DNA of 64,000 nt from Elusimicrobiota bacterium (GTDB lineage Bacteria > Elusimicrobiota > Elusimicrobia > FEN-1173), in contig JADKIY010000001.1 in the NCBI GenBank assembly GCA_016722575.1, positions 372,001-436,000 on the forward strand, in the 5' to 3' direction. The translations under genes were made by a program, and so were the position numbers. Position 1 is the stretch's first letter, and each line of letters starts with the position of its first letter. This document shows positions 8,529-15,958 of this stretch, one piece after another. The notes beneath the pieces are model-generated. The model did not search any database and was not told the DNA's origin. It worked only from the letters and a program-made list of their open reading frames with translations.

Positions 8529-8557
8529 TTGTCAGGAGGAACAATTGAACTTATATT
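8529..8557 (+). promoter_or_regulatory. Promoter of PorV-like gene; predicted leaderless
   Basis: TTGTCA (8529-8534), a 17-bp spacer and TATATT (8552-8557). Six bases separate the -10 box from the ATG at 8564, so transcription would start at or one base from the start codon. The AGGAGG at 8535-8540 lies inside the spacer and cannot act as a ribosome site. Confidence 0.6.
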
Positions 8558-8563
8558 AGGGAG

Positions 8564-9472
8564 ATGAAAAACCTTTGGGCCACGGCCGGCGCGCTTTGGG
8601 GGTTGGCGCTCGCCGCCGGCGCGGCGACGACGGAAGGATTGTCCACCCCTTTTCTTTCGATGGGGGCGGGCGCCCGGGCGGCCGCCTTGGGCCAGGCCTA
8701 CACCGCCGTGGCCAACGACGCCACCGCCGTCTATTGGAACCCCGCCGCTCTGCCCTTTTTGCACCGCCGCACCGTGACGTTGATGCACGGCGCCCTGGTG
8801 GGTTCCGCCATGACCTACGACTACGCCGCCTTTGGTCAAAAATGGGGCCGCCACGGCGGCGTCGGGGTGGGCCTCCAGCATTTATCCGCCGGGGGGCTCG
8901 TCTTGGCCGACGCGAGCGGGGCGCGCCAGGGAGAATTCAAACCCCGGGATTTCGCCGGTTCCTTGGCCGTGGGCGGGCAATGGTCGGGGGCGGCGGTGGG
9001 GGCGACGGTCAAGCTCGTGCGCCGGCAAGTCGTGAACACCGCCCAAACCCTCGCCTACGACGTGGGGGTCCTCTCCCCGTTTTATTTCGGCAACCGATTG
9101 CGCCTGGGGGCCGCCGCCACGAATTTGGGCGGCGCGCTGAAATTCGACCAAGTCAAAGAAAAGATTCCGGCGACGCACCGGGGGGGCGCGGTCGTTCGCT
9201 TTTCCCCCCGAGCCTTCGCGTCGGTCGAGGCCGAGAAAAAAACCGGGGCCCGGGCGGCCCTTCGGGTCGGCGGCGAATACGCTCTGGATTGGAAAACCGG
9301 CGCCCTGGCCCTGCGGGCGGGTTACGACAGCGGACTGACGGAAGACCGCGGCGCCGCGGGATTCACCGTGGGCCTCGGGTTGGGTTTTGACAACGTGAAG
9401 GTGGATTACGCGTTGATTCCGAACCGGGAGGGCGACGTGTCCCATCTGCTGTCGCTGACGACGTGGTTTTAA
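8564..9472 (+). CDS. PorV/PorQ-family outer-membrane protein
   Basis: 302 residues: signal peptide to about residue 21, then the family signature GAGARAAALGQAYTAVANDATAVYWNPAAL at about 31-60 and alternating beta strands ending in TTWF. The GARxxALG(Q/E)A(Y/F)TAVANDATA pattern is diagnostic of PorV/PorQ (UPF0164) barrels, whose Bacteroidota members shuttle type IX secretion substrates to the cell surface. It overlaps the next gene by 10 bases; that gene encodes a secreted protein with a FlgD-like C-terminal domain, a natural client. It is a distant paralogue of the protein at 54081-55010. Confidence 0.85.
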   Translation: MKNLWATAGALWGLALAAGAATTEGLSTPFLSMGAGARAAALGQAYTAVANDATAVYWNPAALPFLHRRTVTLMHGALVGSAMTYDYAAFGQKWGRHGGVGVGLQHLSAGGLVLADASGARQGEFKPRDFAGSLAVGGQWSGAAVGATVKLVRRQVVNTAQTLAYDVGVLSPFYFGNRLRLGAAATNLGGALKFDQVKEKIPATHRGGAVVRFSPRAFASVEAEKKTGARAALRVGGEYALDWKTGALALRAGYDSGLTEDRGAAGFTVGLGLGFDNVKVDYALIPNREGDVSHLLSLTTWF

Positions 9473-11382
9473 AAAGGCGGCGTCGCGCGATGGGCCTCGG
9501 CGCGGCCCTGTGGATGAGCCTGTCCCCGGCGCTGGAGGCCGCGCCGGTGTTTGTGCGCACGGGCGCCCTGACCTTGGCGGGGAATTCCAATCTGGTCGCC
9601 GCCGCCGTCGACGCCGCGGGGACCAACGCCTATTTCGTGAACGGCACGGGGACCGTCACCAAAATCCGTCTGAGCGATTTCACGGAACAATCGTCCCTGA
9701 CGGTGGCCGGCGTCACTTCCGTGGGGGCGGCGGCCATCGATACCGGCCTCAACCAACTGTATTTCACCGCCAAAGTCTCGGGCGTCGTTAAGCTGGTTCG
9801 CGTCCAGTTGGCCTCCTTCACCCACACGCCGGGGTCCGACCAGTTGACGCTCCGTTCGGACGCCATCAACGTGCCCACGGCCTTCGCGGTGGACGCCACC
9901 GGCCACCTGGGTTACGTGGCCGCGGGGAAAAGTTCCGCTTCGAACCCGGCGGAAATGATTCGGATCAATTTATCGACCTTCGCCGTGTCCTTTCGGAAGA
10001 ACGCCACCTTCCCCGACGATTTGAACACCGTGGCGGGGGCGATCGACGGTTCCTACTTTTACGGCCCCTCCACCACCCTCTATCTGTCCGGCCGTTTCGC
10101 CATCGGGCGCGTGATATTGTCGAGTTTGGTCCTGGACGCTCCCACGGCCCAGCCGTCGGGGTCGCCCTCGGCCCGGATCGGCCTGGTCGACACGAGCGCC
10201 GGGGAGGCTTTTTTCACCACGACCACCGGCGTCGTCTGGCGGGTGAAGACCGGATCCTTCCCTTCCGCCGCAAGCGTTGCGCTGGCCGGATCGCCCACCC
10301 CCGCCAGCGGAATCCTCGACCGCCAAAATCGATTTTTATTTGTGGGCACCAGCGAATCGCCGGGGAAAATTAAGCGGGTGGATTTAACGACCTTCGGGGC
10401 CTCCGGGGAACTGACGATGAACGCGGGGGAAAACAACCTGTCCTGCGCGGTGTACGATTCCGTGGCGGGGTACGGCTATTTCGGCACCAACACGAGCCCG
10501 GCCCGGATCGTGAAAGTGCAACTTTCCAATTTCCTGGGCTCCCCCCCGGTGAACTTGTCGTTGCCGACCGTTTCGGGGTCCCCCATTCAAACCCAGACCT
10601 TGACCGGCACCGACGGATCCTGGGGCGGCAGCCCGAGCGGCTTCTCCCGACAATGGCGCCGGTGTAATTCCGCCGGGGCCGCCTGCTTCGACATTGGGGG
10701 CGCGACGGGAACGACTTACGTCCTTGGCGTCGGGGACGTGGGAAGCACCGTTCGATTTCGCGTCACGGCCAGCAACGGGAGCGGATCGACGGCGGCCGAT
10801 TCCTCGGCGACCGCGGTGGTCCAAGCGTCGGTTGTGGCCGTGGCGAGCCTCGCTCTCTCGCCGTCGACCGTTCAGGGCGGCACCGCCACCCACGGCGCGG
10901 TGACGCTCGTTTCGGCGGCGCCCGCGGGGGGAAGTTCCGTCGCGTTGACCAGCCTCGACTCGGCGGTGGCCAGCGTTCCGACCAGCGTGCTGGTTCCCGC
11001 GGGGCAAACGAGCGCCGGTTTTTCCGTTGACACTTTCGCGGTGGCCTCCGACACCGCGGTGACTTTGCGCGCGACGGCCGGGGGCCAAACGCGGAACGCG
11101 TCGTTGACGGTCACCGCTGAGAGCGAAGAAAAACCGCCCCACGTGTTCCCCAACCCCTACCGCCCCGCGGCGGCGGGCCCGCTGACCCTGCAGGATCTTC
11201 CGGTTCAAACGGCGGCTAAGATCGTGGCGGCGGACGGACGGTTTGTGCGGTCTTTGACCACGGACGTCAACGGCACCGCGACCTGGGACGGGCTGACGGA
11301 AGACGGGGAGCCGGCCCCGAGCGGGATTTATTTGGTCTTGGTGGAGAAGCGGGCGCCGGTCAAGATCGCTCTACAGCGTTGA
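9463..11382 (+). CDS. Secreted protein: beta-propeller-like repeats, Ig-like domains, FlgD-like C-terminal domain
   Basis: 639 residues from GTG 9463 (ATG 9490 also usable), with a KRRRR-led signal peptide ending near AAPVF. Residues about 30-360 hold repeats of the form AVDxxxxxxYF and KIRLSDF or RVDLTTF, resembling a beta-propeller. Then comes an Ig-like domain with QWRRCNSAG and DVGSTVRFRVTASN, a further Ig-like segment of the VALTSLDSAVASVP type, and a C-terminal domain starting FPNPYRP and ending WDGLTEDGEPAPSGIYLVLVEK. That last domain is the FlgD-Ig/type IX sorting type. Function unknown; likely a cell-surface or released protein exported with its PorV-like neighbour. Confidence 0.82.
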   Translation: MVLKRRRRAMGLGAALWMSLSPALEAAPVFVRTGALTLAGNSNLVAAAVDAAGTNAYFVNGTGTVTKIRLSDFTEQSSLTVAGVTSVGAAAIDTGLNQLYFTAKVSGVVKLVRVQLASFTHTPGSDQLTLRSDAINVPTAFAVDATGHLGYVAAGKSSASNPAEMIRINLSTFAVSFRKNATFPDDLNTVAGAIDGSYFYGPSTTLYLSGRFAIGRVILSSLVLDAPTAQPSGSPSARIGLVDTSAGEAFFTTTTGVVWRVKTGSFPSAASVALAGSPTPASGILDRQNRFLFVGTSESPGKIKRVDLTTFGASGELTMNAGENNLSCAVYDSVAGYGYFGTNTSPARIVKVQLSNFLGSPPVNLSLPTVSGSPIQTQTLTGTDGSWGGSPSGFSRQWRRCNSAGAACFDIGGATGTTYVLGVGDVGSTVRFRVTASNGSGSTAADSSATAVVQASVVAVASLALSPSTVQGGTATHGAVTLVSAAPAGGSSVALTSLDSAVASVPTSVLVPAGQTSAGFSVDTFAVASDTAVTLRATAGGQTRNASLTVTAESEEKPPHVFPNPYRPAAAGPLTLQDLPVQTAAKIVAADGRFVRSLTTDVNGTATWDGLTEDGEPAPSGIYLVLVEKRAPVKIALQR

Positions 11383-11826
11383 GCGCGGCGCTTCGGCGGG
11401 CGCCGGCGCGGGGTCCACGGCGCCGACGTTGATCACGAAATAGCGGGTGTCTCCGAAGAGGTTGCCCGGCAGGCCGCGGTGTTCCTGGTAGGACAGCGCC
11501 ACCCGCTGGCCGATGGTGGCCTGGATCCGCCGCGCGACGGTCTCCTCGCGGACGGTAAAAACGAATTTTTCCGGCATGGCCCCGGGCAGGTTGACCATGG
11601 CCAGTTCCCCTTCCCAGGTTTTGATCACCCAGCCCTTTTTGGAAATCTTTTGAACGTAACCCGCCCGCTCCCCCGAGGAATACACGTAGGTCAACGATCC
11701 CCCCACCCACAGGGCCAATCCGGCGAGGGCGGCCAGCAACGTTAAAATCGAATATTTGATCAACGCCCTTTTTATTTTTTGCCCGAGAGGGACGGGAGCG
11801 GCCTCGGCGGATTTCGAAGGTTCCAT
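11371..11826 (-). CDS. Conserved single-helix membrane protein of unknown function
   Basis: 151 residues: a charged N-terminus, one membrane helix (about 25-47), then a soluble domain with YSSGERAGYVQKISKKGWVIKTWEG. I recall this pattern from small membrane proteins of Bacteroidota that are sometimes wrongly labelled 6-phosphogluconate dehydrogenase; there is no dehydrogenase fold here. ATG 11826 is preceded by AAAGGACA. The gene follows the zinc-ribbon gene by 12 bases and converges on the surface-protein gene with a 12-base overlap. Function unknown. Confidence 0.75.
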   Translation of the reverse strand: MEPSKSAEAAPVPLGQKIKRALIKYSILTLLAALAGLALWVGGSLTYVYSSGERAGYVQKISKKGWVIKTWEGELAMVNLPGAMPEKFVFTVREETVARRIQATIGQRVALSYQEHRGLPGNLFGDTRYFVINVGAVDPAPAPAEAPRSTL

Positions 11827-11838
11827 GGAATTTGTCCT

Positions 11839-12081
11839 TTAATTTTTTGGCGCCCGCCAACGGGGGGCGAAGCGAATCAGGAACGTAAAAAGCCGCGCGG
11901 CCATCTTGCCGGTCCCGTGGGCGATCATGGCCTCGTAGGCGTGACGCTGAAATTCCTTAAGATCGGTTCCCGAATAGCACAGGGCGCCGTCCTTGAAGCA
12001 ATAACTGCAATACCGCTCGGATTCCCGTGGCCCGGGGTCCTTCCGAAGGGGCATCAAACAGCTTTCGCAGGATGTTCCCAT
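11839..12081 (-). CDS. Small putative zinc-ribbon protein (PF12674-like)
   Basis: 80 residues with CESCLMPL near the start and YCSYCFKDG about 15 residues later, the two CxxC knuckles of the putative zinc-ribbon family 2. The rest is a basic helical tail. ATG 12081 has a CAGGAGG ribosome site 8 bases upstream. No catalytic residues are apparent, so a binding or regulatory role is likely. It forms a two-gene unit with the downstream membrane protein and lies just beyond the terminator of the tRNA-Ser gene. Confidence 0.8.
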   Translation of the reverse strand: MGTSCESCLMPLRKDPGPRESERYCSYCFKDGALCYSGTDLKEFQRHAYEAMIAHGTGKMAARLFTFLIRFAPRWRAPKN

Positions 12082-12114
12082 GGCGCGCCTCCTGGCTTTC
12101 GTCTAGATCCGTAT

Positions 12115-12144
12115 AAAAAAATCGGAGGGGGAGGCCGCTCCCCC
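12115..12144 (-). terminator. Intrinsic terminator downstream of tRNA-Ser
   Basis: Read on the minus strand: stem GGGGGAG, loop CGGC, stem CTCCCCC, then TCCGA and seven T. The second stem arm and tail (CTCCCCCTCCGATTTTTT) repeat the 3' end of the tRNA gene. Confidence 0.75.
12116..12134. repeat. 19-bp direct repeat of tRNA-Ser 3' end (copy at 12197-12215)
   Basis: The 19 bases covering the last residues of tRNA-Ser and its A-run trailer (12197-12215) recur identically at 12116-12134, 81 bp away. Such a repeated tRNA 3' end is what site-specific integration or slipped duplication leaves behind; the space between holds no gene. Confidence 0.6.
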
Positions 12145-12161
12145 GCGACACTTCCGCTAGC

Positions 12162-12190
12162 GCGGTCGGGATTCTTCGAATCCCAACCGC
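12162..12190. other. Hairpin in the tRNA-Ser 3' spacer
   Basis: GCGGT-C-GGGATT pairs with AATCCC-A-ACCGC around a CTTCG loop. It lies between tRNA-Ser and the terminator at 12115-12144 and is followed on the plus strand by TTTT. It may be a processing signal or a weak second terminator. Confidence 0.4.
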
Positions 12191-12203
12191 ACTTTTAAAA
12201 AAT

Positions 12204-12291
12204 CGGAGGGGGAGGGATTCGAACCCCCGGTGGGCTTTCACCCACAGACGATTTCAAGTCGTCCGCATTAGACCAACTCTGCCACCCCTCC
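12204..12291 (-). tRNA. tRNA-Ser (anticodon UGA)
   Basis: 88 nt. The 7-bp acceptor stem GGAGGGG/CCCCTCC, discriminator G, anticodon loop CTTGAAA (anticodon TGA), a long variable arm (GTGGG...CCCAC) and T-loop TTCGAAT all fit a class II serine tRNA reading UCA and related codons. The CCA end is not encoded (GAT follows). Confidence 0.95.
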
Positions 12292-12414
12292 TGCGGGGTT
12301 TCGGGCCTTCTGCCCCGGCGTAAATCGCCGGGACGGCGCCGAAATTTCAATCAAATCGTCGGCGACCGGGCCCGCGCTTTGCGATAAACAGGCGCGGGGC
12401 GTGGCCGCACGGAC

Positions 12415-13044
12415 CTACTTCGCCCCGCCGTCCTCCAAAATCTCGTCGACTCCCTGCAGACTGTCGTCCACCGCGAAGGTCTTGATGTAGTCCTTGGGAA
12501 TATTGGCCGGAGCGGTCGCGCCCGGCGCGGCGCCGAAGGCCACTTCCAGCTTGTCCCCGGGGTTCAGGGTCGCCGATTGGCCTTGCGCCGTGATTTCAAT
12601 GGCGCCGGTGAAACAGGCGTAAGTGGATTTTTTCTTGTCGTCGCTCAATCCCCAGAACACCGTGCCGCGCACGGCCGCCACGCAGGCGGGGGTGCGCACG
12701 GTGAATTTATTGCGCCCTTTGAGCCGGTTTCGAAGTCCGATCAGGAATTCGCCCCGGACAAAGGAGAGCGCGTCGCCGTTTTTGTCGCTGCGAAGGGAAA
12801 AACGGGAATTTTCTTTCACGAGGACCGTGGCCCCGGACTTAAAAGCCACTTGGACCCGTCCGCCGTCCCCGGTGCGAATGGTGTCGTCCCGGCGGAATTT
12901 TTGGCCGGCGCGCAGGGGGCGGTATTCGGTGGCGCCGGCGGCCCGGACGAAGGCTTTGCCTTGGAAGGCTTTGAGCGAGGCGTCGTAGGCGCGGGCGGGG
13001 GAAACGGCGAGGACTCCGAGGAGAATCAAGACCCACTTTTTCAT
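12415..13044 (-). CDS. Secreted FecR-domain protein
   Basis: 209 residues. I chose ATG 13044 (MKKWVLILLG) because it gives a clean signal peptide cut after ARA and has GGAAAGGGG upstream; the frame extends 9 codons further. The mature part is a FecR-type domain: LRAGQKFRRDDTIRTGDGGRVQVAF, then VKENSRFSL and the core FTVRTPACVAAVRGTVFWG. FecR domains occur both in iron-sensing anti-sigma factors and, without the cytoplasmic part, as secreted or surface modules. Here there is no anti-sigma N-terminus and no TonB receptor beside it, so a structural or surface role is more likely. A larger FecR protein lies at 45031. Confidence 0.85.
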   Translation of the reverse strand: MKKWVLILLGVLAVSPARAYDASLKAFQGKAFVRAAGATEYRPLRAGQKFRRDDTIRTGDGGRVQVAFKSGATVLVKENSRFSLRSDKNGDALSFVRGEFLIGLRNRLKGRNKFTVRTPACVAAVRGTVFWGLSDDKKKSTYACFTGAIEITAQGQSATLNPGDKLEVAFGAAPGATAPANIPKDYIKTFAVDDSLQGVDEILEDGGAK

Positions 13045-13092
13045 GGCGCGTCCCCTTTCCGGGACCCCCATCGGGGGAGGTCCGCGGAAAGC

Positions 13093-13120
13093 ATTATATA
13101 TGTTGAAGGGGACCCGTCAC
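13093..13120 (-). promoter_or_regulatory. Promoter of FecR-domain gene
   Basis: On the minus strand GTGACG, 16-bp spacer, then a perfect TATAAT (13093-13098). About 45 bases separate it from the chosen ATG, leaving room for the ribosome site. Confidence 0.55.
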
Positions 13121-13563
13121 GCGGTCCCCGCCGGGTCAGCCGGCGGGGGCGTAAACGACGTCGATGGTGGATTGAAGTTGGAAGCCGCAGGTCTCGCTGG
13201 AGCCGGGGAAAATCCGCTCCGCGCGAGATCGGTGCTTTGGAGGGTTCGTTGGCGGGCGTTGACGGCCTGTTGCACCTTGTCGGACAGGTCGAAAATCCCC
13301 GTGCCGCCGCAACGGCCCAGGCACTCGGCGGTGAAATCCGCGGTGTCCGCGGCGTTGAACACGTGGGTCTGCTGGTCGAGGACCTGGCGCTGGGGCGTCA
13401 GAAAATCGAGCTGCAGGGTCACCCGCTGAACCCCGGGAATTTCCTCCGACAAGGGGCGCTGTTGGGCGGCTTCGTTGGCGTCGGCGCGCCGGCGTCGGAC
13501 TTTCAATTCGTTTTTGCTGGGGCCGGGGGCGCCCCGGCGTCGTTTCTTGAAAAATTGGGCCAC
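13117..13563 (-). CDS. Small conserved protein with Cys motif, downstream of the helicase
   Basis: 148 residues from GTG 13563, with AGGAGA 7 bases upstream, starting 17 bases after the helicase stop. The N-terminus is very basic (KKRRRGAPG, VRRRRAD), and the middle carries ECLGRCGGTGIFDLSDKV, a CxxxC pattern seen in short uncharacterised proteins that may bind metal or RNA. The last 35 residues are Pro/Ala rich and poorly ordered. Being cotranscribed with an RhlE helicase makes an RNA-related role plausible, but the sequence does not show it. Confidence 0.65.
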   Translation of the reverse strand: MAQFFKKRRRGAPGPSKNELKVRRRRADANEAAQQRPLSEEIPGVQRVTLQLDFLTPQRQVLDQQTHVFNAADTADFTAECLGRCGGTGIFDLSDKVQQAVNARQRTLQSTDLARSGFSPAPARPAASNFNPPSTSFTPPPADPAGTA

Positions 13564-13580
13564 GGTGGTTTCTCCTGGGG

Positions 13581-14864
13581 TTATTTGTGCCGACGGAAAG
13601 GCCCGCGGGGGGGCCGGTTTCCGGGGTGTCGCGCGTTGGGGTGGGACGACCCTTTGTGGGGGGAATGGGACGTTCCCTTGTGAGACGAAAAGGGCGACCG
13701 ACCCGAACGGCCGGCGGGCGCGCCGCCCCCACGGGGCGGGTTGTTGTATTGAAAATTCGGGATCATCGCCCGGGGAAACACGATCCGGGCGTAGCGTTCA
13801 ATGCCCCGGACGAAGGATTCTTCCGACGGGTCCACGAGCAAAATGGCGTCGCCCACGCCGTAGGCCCGGGCGGTGCGGCCCACGCGGTGGACGTAGTCCT
13901 CCGCGTGCCGCGGCACGTCGAAATTGACCACGTGGCTGATGCCTTTGACGTCGATTCCCCGGGCGGCGATGTCGGTGGCCACCAGAAGCCGCGTGCGGGC
14001 GTGGCGGAAATCGTCCATGGCGGCCTGCCGCTGATTCTGGGACCGGTTGGAGTGAAGGACGCCCGTGCGGTAGCCGCATTCGGTGAGCCGCTGGGCCACC
14101 TTGTCGGCCCCGTGTTTGGTCCGGGTGAACACCAGGACCGAGCGCATTTCCGTCGAGTTGAGAAGCGTCAACAACAAGGGGATTTTTTGGGATTGAATGA
14201 CCGGGTAGGCGATCTGGCTGATGCCTTCGGCCACGGTCGCCGGTTTTTCCACCTCAACCCGGGCGGGGTCCCGGAGGGCGAAGGAGGCGATGCGTTCCAC
14301 GTCCTTGTGCAGGGTCGCCGAATAGAGCTGGGTTTGCCGTTCCGGCGGAACGTGTTTCAAAATGTCTTTGATGTCGGGCAGAAAGCCCATGTCCAGCATT
14401 CGGTCCGCTTCGTCCAACACCAGCTGATCGATGCGATGGAGTTGAAAATTCTTTTGTTCCAGGTGGTCCATGAGGCGGCCCGGCGTGGCCACCAGAATTT
14501 GGGCCCCTTGGCGCACGGCGTGGGTCTGGCCGCTGTGGCCCACCCCGCCGATGATGACGGCGGTTTTGACTGGGGAAAAACGGGAACATTCCTTGATGAC
14601 GCGATCCACCTGAACGGCGAGTTCCCGCGTGGGAACCAGGATCAGCACCCGCGGACCGGGACCGGGCTTGGTCAGCAGTCCGTGGAGAATGGGCAGAACG
14701 AAGGCGGCCGTTTTGCCGCCGCCGGTTTGGGCCGCGCCCAAAACGTCCCGCCCCGACAGGGCCAGGGGAATGGCTTTTGCTTGAATGGGAGTGGGTTCGG
14801 TGTAGCCGAGGGCGGCGGTGGCTTTGACGAGGGTGGGGTGAAGGGACAGTGATTCAAAAGACAT
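13581..14864 (-). CDS. rhlE: DEAD-box RNA helicase, RhlE type
   Basis: 427 residues. Q motif (PTPIQAKAIPLAL), motif I AQTGGGKT at about 45-52, PTREL, TPGR, DEAD, SAT, then helicase domain 2 with VFTRTKHGADKV, ATDIAARGID and HRVGRTAR. Motif I has GGGKT where most have GTGKT, a conservative change. The C-terminal 45 residues are Gly/Ser/His/Arg rich, the usual RNA-binding tail of RhlE proteins. Such helicases unwind rRNA during ribosome assembly or help mRNA decay, often at low temperature. A promoter about 95-120 bases upstream implies a long 5' leader, common in cold-induced helicase genes. Confidence 0.93.
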   Translation of the reverse strand: MSFESLSLHPTLVKATAALGYTEPTPIQAKAIPLALSGRDVLGAAQTGGGKTAAFVLPILHGLLTKPGPGPRVLILVPTRELAVQVDRVIKECSRFSPVKTAVIIGGVGHSGQTHAVRQGAQILVATPGRLMDHLEQKNFQLHRIDQLVLDEADRMLDMGFLPDIKDILKHVPPERQTQLYSATLHKDVERIASFALRDPARVEVEKPATVAEGISQIAYPVIQSQKIPLLLTLLNSTEMRSVLVFTRTKHGADKVAQRLTECGYRTGVLHSNRSQNQRQAAMDDFRHARTRLLVATDIAARGIDVKGISHVVNFDVPRHAEDYVHRVGRTARAYGVGDAILLVDPSEESFVRGIERYARIVFPRAMIPNFQYNNPPRGGGAPAGRSGRSPFSSHKGTSHSPHKGSSHPNARHPGNRPPRGPFRRHK

Positions 14865-14958
14865 GGGGAGGCTTAAAAAAAGCCGTGGGTTCCTTTAACT
14901 GCGAATTCGCCGTTGCGGTGGTGACAAAACCGGAAGGACGTTGCGTTGCGTCGACGAC

Positions 14959-14987
14959 AGTCTCCCATAATCCCGGACCCCTGTCAA
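14959..14987 (-). promoter_or_regulatory. Promoter of RhlE helicase
   Basis: TTGACA (14982-14987, minus strand), 17-bp spacer, GAGACT. The predicted leader before ATG 14864 is about 85-90 bases. Confidence 0.5.
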
Positions 14988-15095
14988 ATCCGTCGAGCCG
15001 ATCCCCGCCCCCGGGGGGGGGAACTTTTACTCCCGGGCGTCGTTTTCTAAAGGGACCGCGTATGCCGGGGTCGACATTCGAGAAAGGACGCCTTC

Positions 15096-15869
15096 ATGAA
15101 CACGTGGCCGGGGCTGTTTTTGGGACACGGATCGCCGATGAACGCCATCCGGGACTCGCCCTTTGCGAGCGCCTGGGAGGAATTGGGGCGCGCTTTGGGA
15201 AAGCCCCGGGCCGTTCTGTGTCTCTCGGCCCACTGGCTCACCCGGGGAACCTTTTTGACCGGAAACGCCCGGCCCCGGACGATCCACGATTTCGGCGGTT
15301 TCCCGCCGGCGTTGTACGAGGTTCACTACCCGGCTCCCGGGGACCCGGCTCTGGCCGAAAAAACCGCCGCCCTGTTGGGGTTGGGCTCTGTGGCGGTCAC
15401 GGACGAATGGGGGTTGGACCACGGCGCCTGGAGCGTCCTGCGCCGTCTCTATCCCGCCGCGGACGTTCCCGTCGTGCAAATGAGCCTCGACGTCGGTCTG
15501 TCGGCGGCGGGCCATTGGGCCCTGGCCGAACGATTGGCCCCGTTGCGGGAAGACGACGTTCTCGTTTTGGCCAGCGGCAACGTGGTACACAACTTGGGGG
15601 ACATTTCCATTGAAGCCGAGGCGTCGGTGCCGCCCTGGGCCCGGGATTTTGACGAAGCCGTGGCCCAAGCGCTTCGGGGCCGTGACAAGGAGGCGCTCAT
15701 CGCCTGGGAATCCCTCACGCCCCAGGCCCGGCGGGCCCATCCCACGCCCGATCATTTTTGGCCCCTCCTCTACACCGCGGCGCTGCGGCGTCCGGGAGAC
15801 GCGTTGACTTTTCCGGTCGACGGTTTTCAGCACGGGACGATCGCCATGCGGGCGGCGCGCGCGGGCTGA
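15096..15869 (+). CDS. ygiD: YgiD-type extradiol dioxygenase (4,5-DOPA dioxygenase family)
   Basis: 257 residues of the LigB superfamily. Metal-binding histidines sit in LGHGSPMN (about 10) and SAHW (about 46), with the WGLDHGAWSVL motif (about 107-117) and a C-terminal DGFQHGTIAMR. These are the hallmarks of YgiD/DODA non-haem dioxygenases, which cleave catecholic rings such as L-DOPA in vitro; the physiological substrate in bacteria is not settled. ATG 15096 is preceded by GAAAGGACG. It is followed by its own promoter region for the HD-GYP gene, so it is probably a single-gene unit. Confidence 0.9.
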   Translation: MNTWPGLFLGHGSPMNAIRDSPFASAWEELGRALGKPRAVLCLSAHWLTRGTFLTGNARPRTIHDFGGFPPALYEVHYPAPGDPALAEKTAALLGLGSVAVTDEWGLDHGAWSVLRRLYPAADVPVVQMSLDVGLSAAGHWALAERLAPLREDDVLVLASGNVVHNLGDISIEAEASVPPWARDFDEAVAQALRGRDKEALIAWESLTPQARRAHPTPDHFWPLLYTAALRRPGDALTFPVDGFQHGTIAMRAARAG

Positions 15870-15891
15870 CGTCGGCGCCTGAGCCCCGTCA

Positions 15892-15920
15892 TTGACGTCC
15901 CCGCGGTTTCCTGCAACACT
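15892..15920 (+). promoter_or_regulatory. Promoter of HD-GYP gene
   Basis: TTGACG (15892-15897), 17-bp spacer, AACACT (15915-15920), with about 32 bases to the TTG start, which has a G-rich ribosome site. Confidence 0.45.
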
Positions 15921-15958
15921 GGGGGGGCCGCCACAAACACCGGGGGGGAACGCGGGCC

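Noticed and set aside
6898..8544. Long frames overlapping the DUF1302-like gene on both strands
   Set aside because: Shadow frames of a Pro/Ala-rich GC-rich region; the chosen frame has signal peptide and the DUF1302 motif.
12162..12190. Possible second tRNA fragment in the spacer
   Set aside because: The ATTCTTCGAAT hairpin resembles a T-arm slightly, but there is no acceptor or anticodon arm; kept only as a hairpin.
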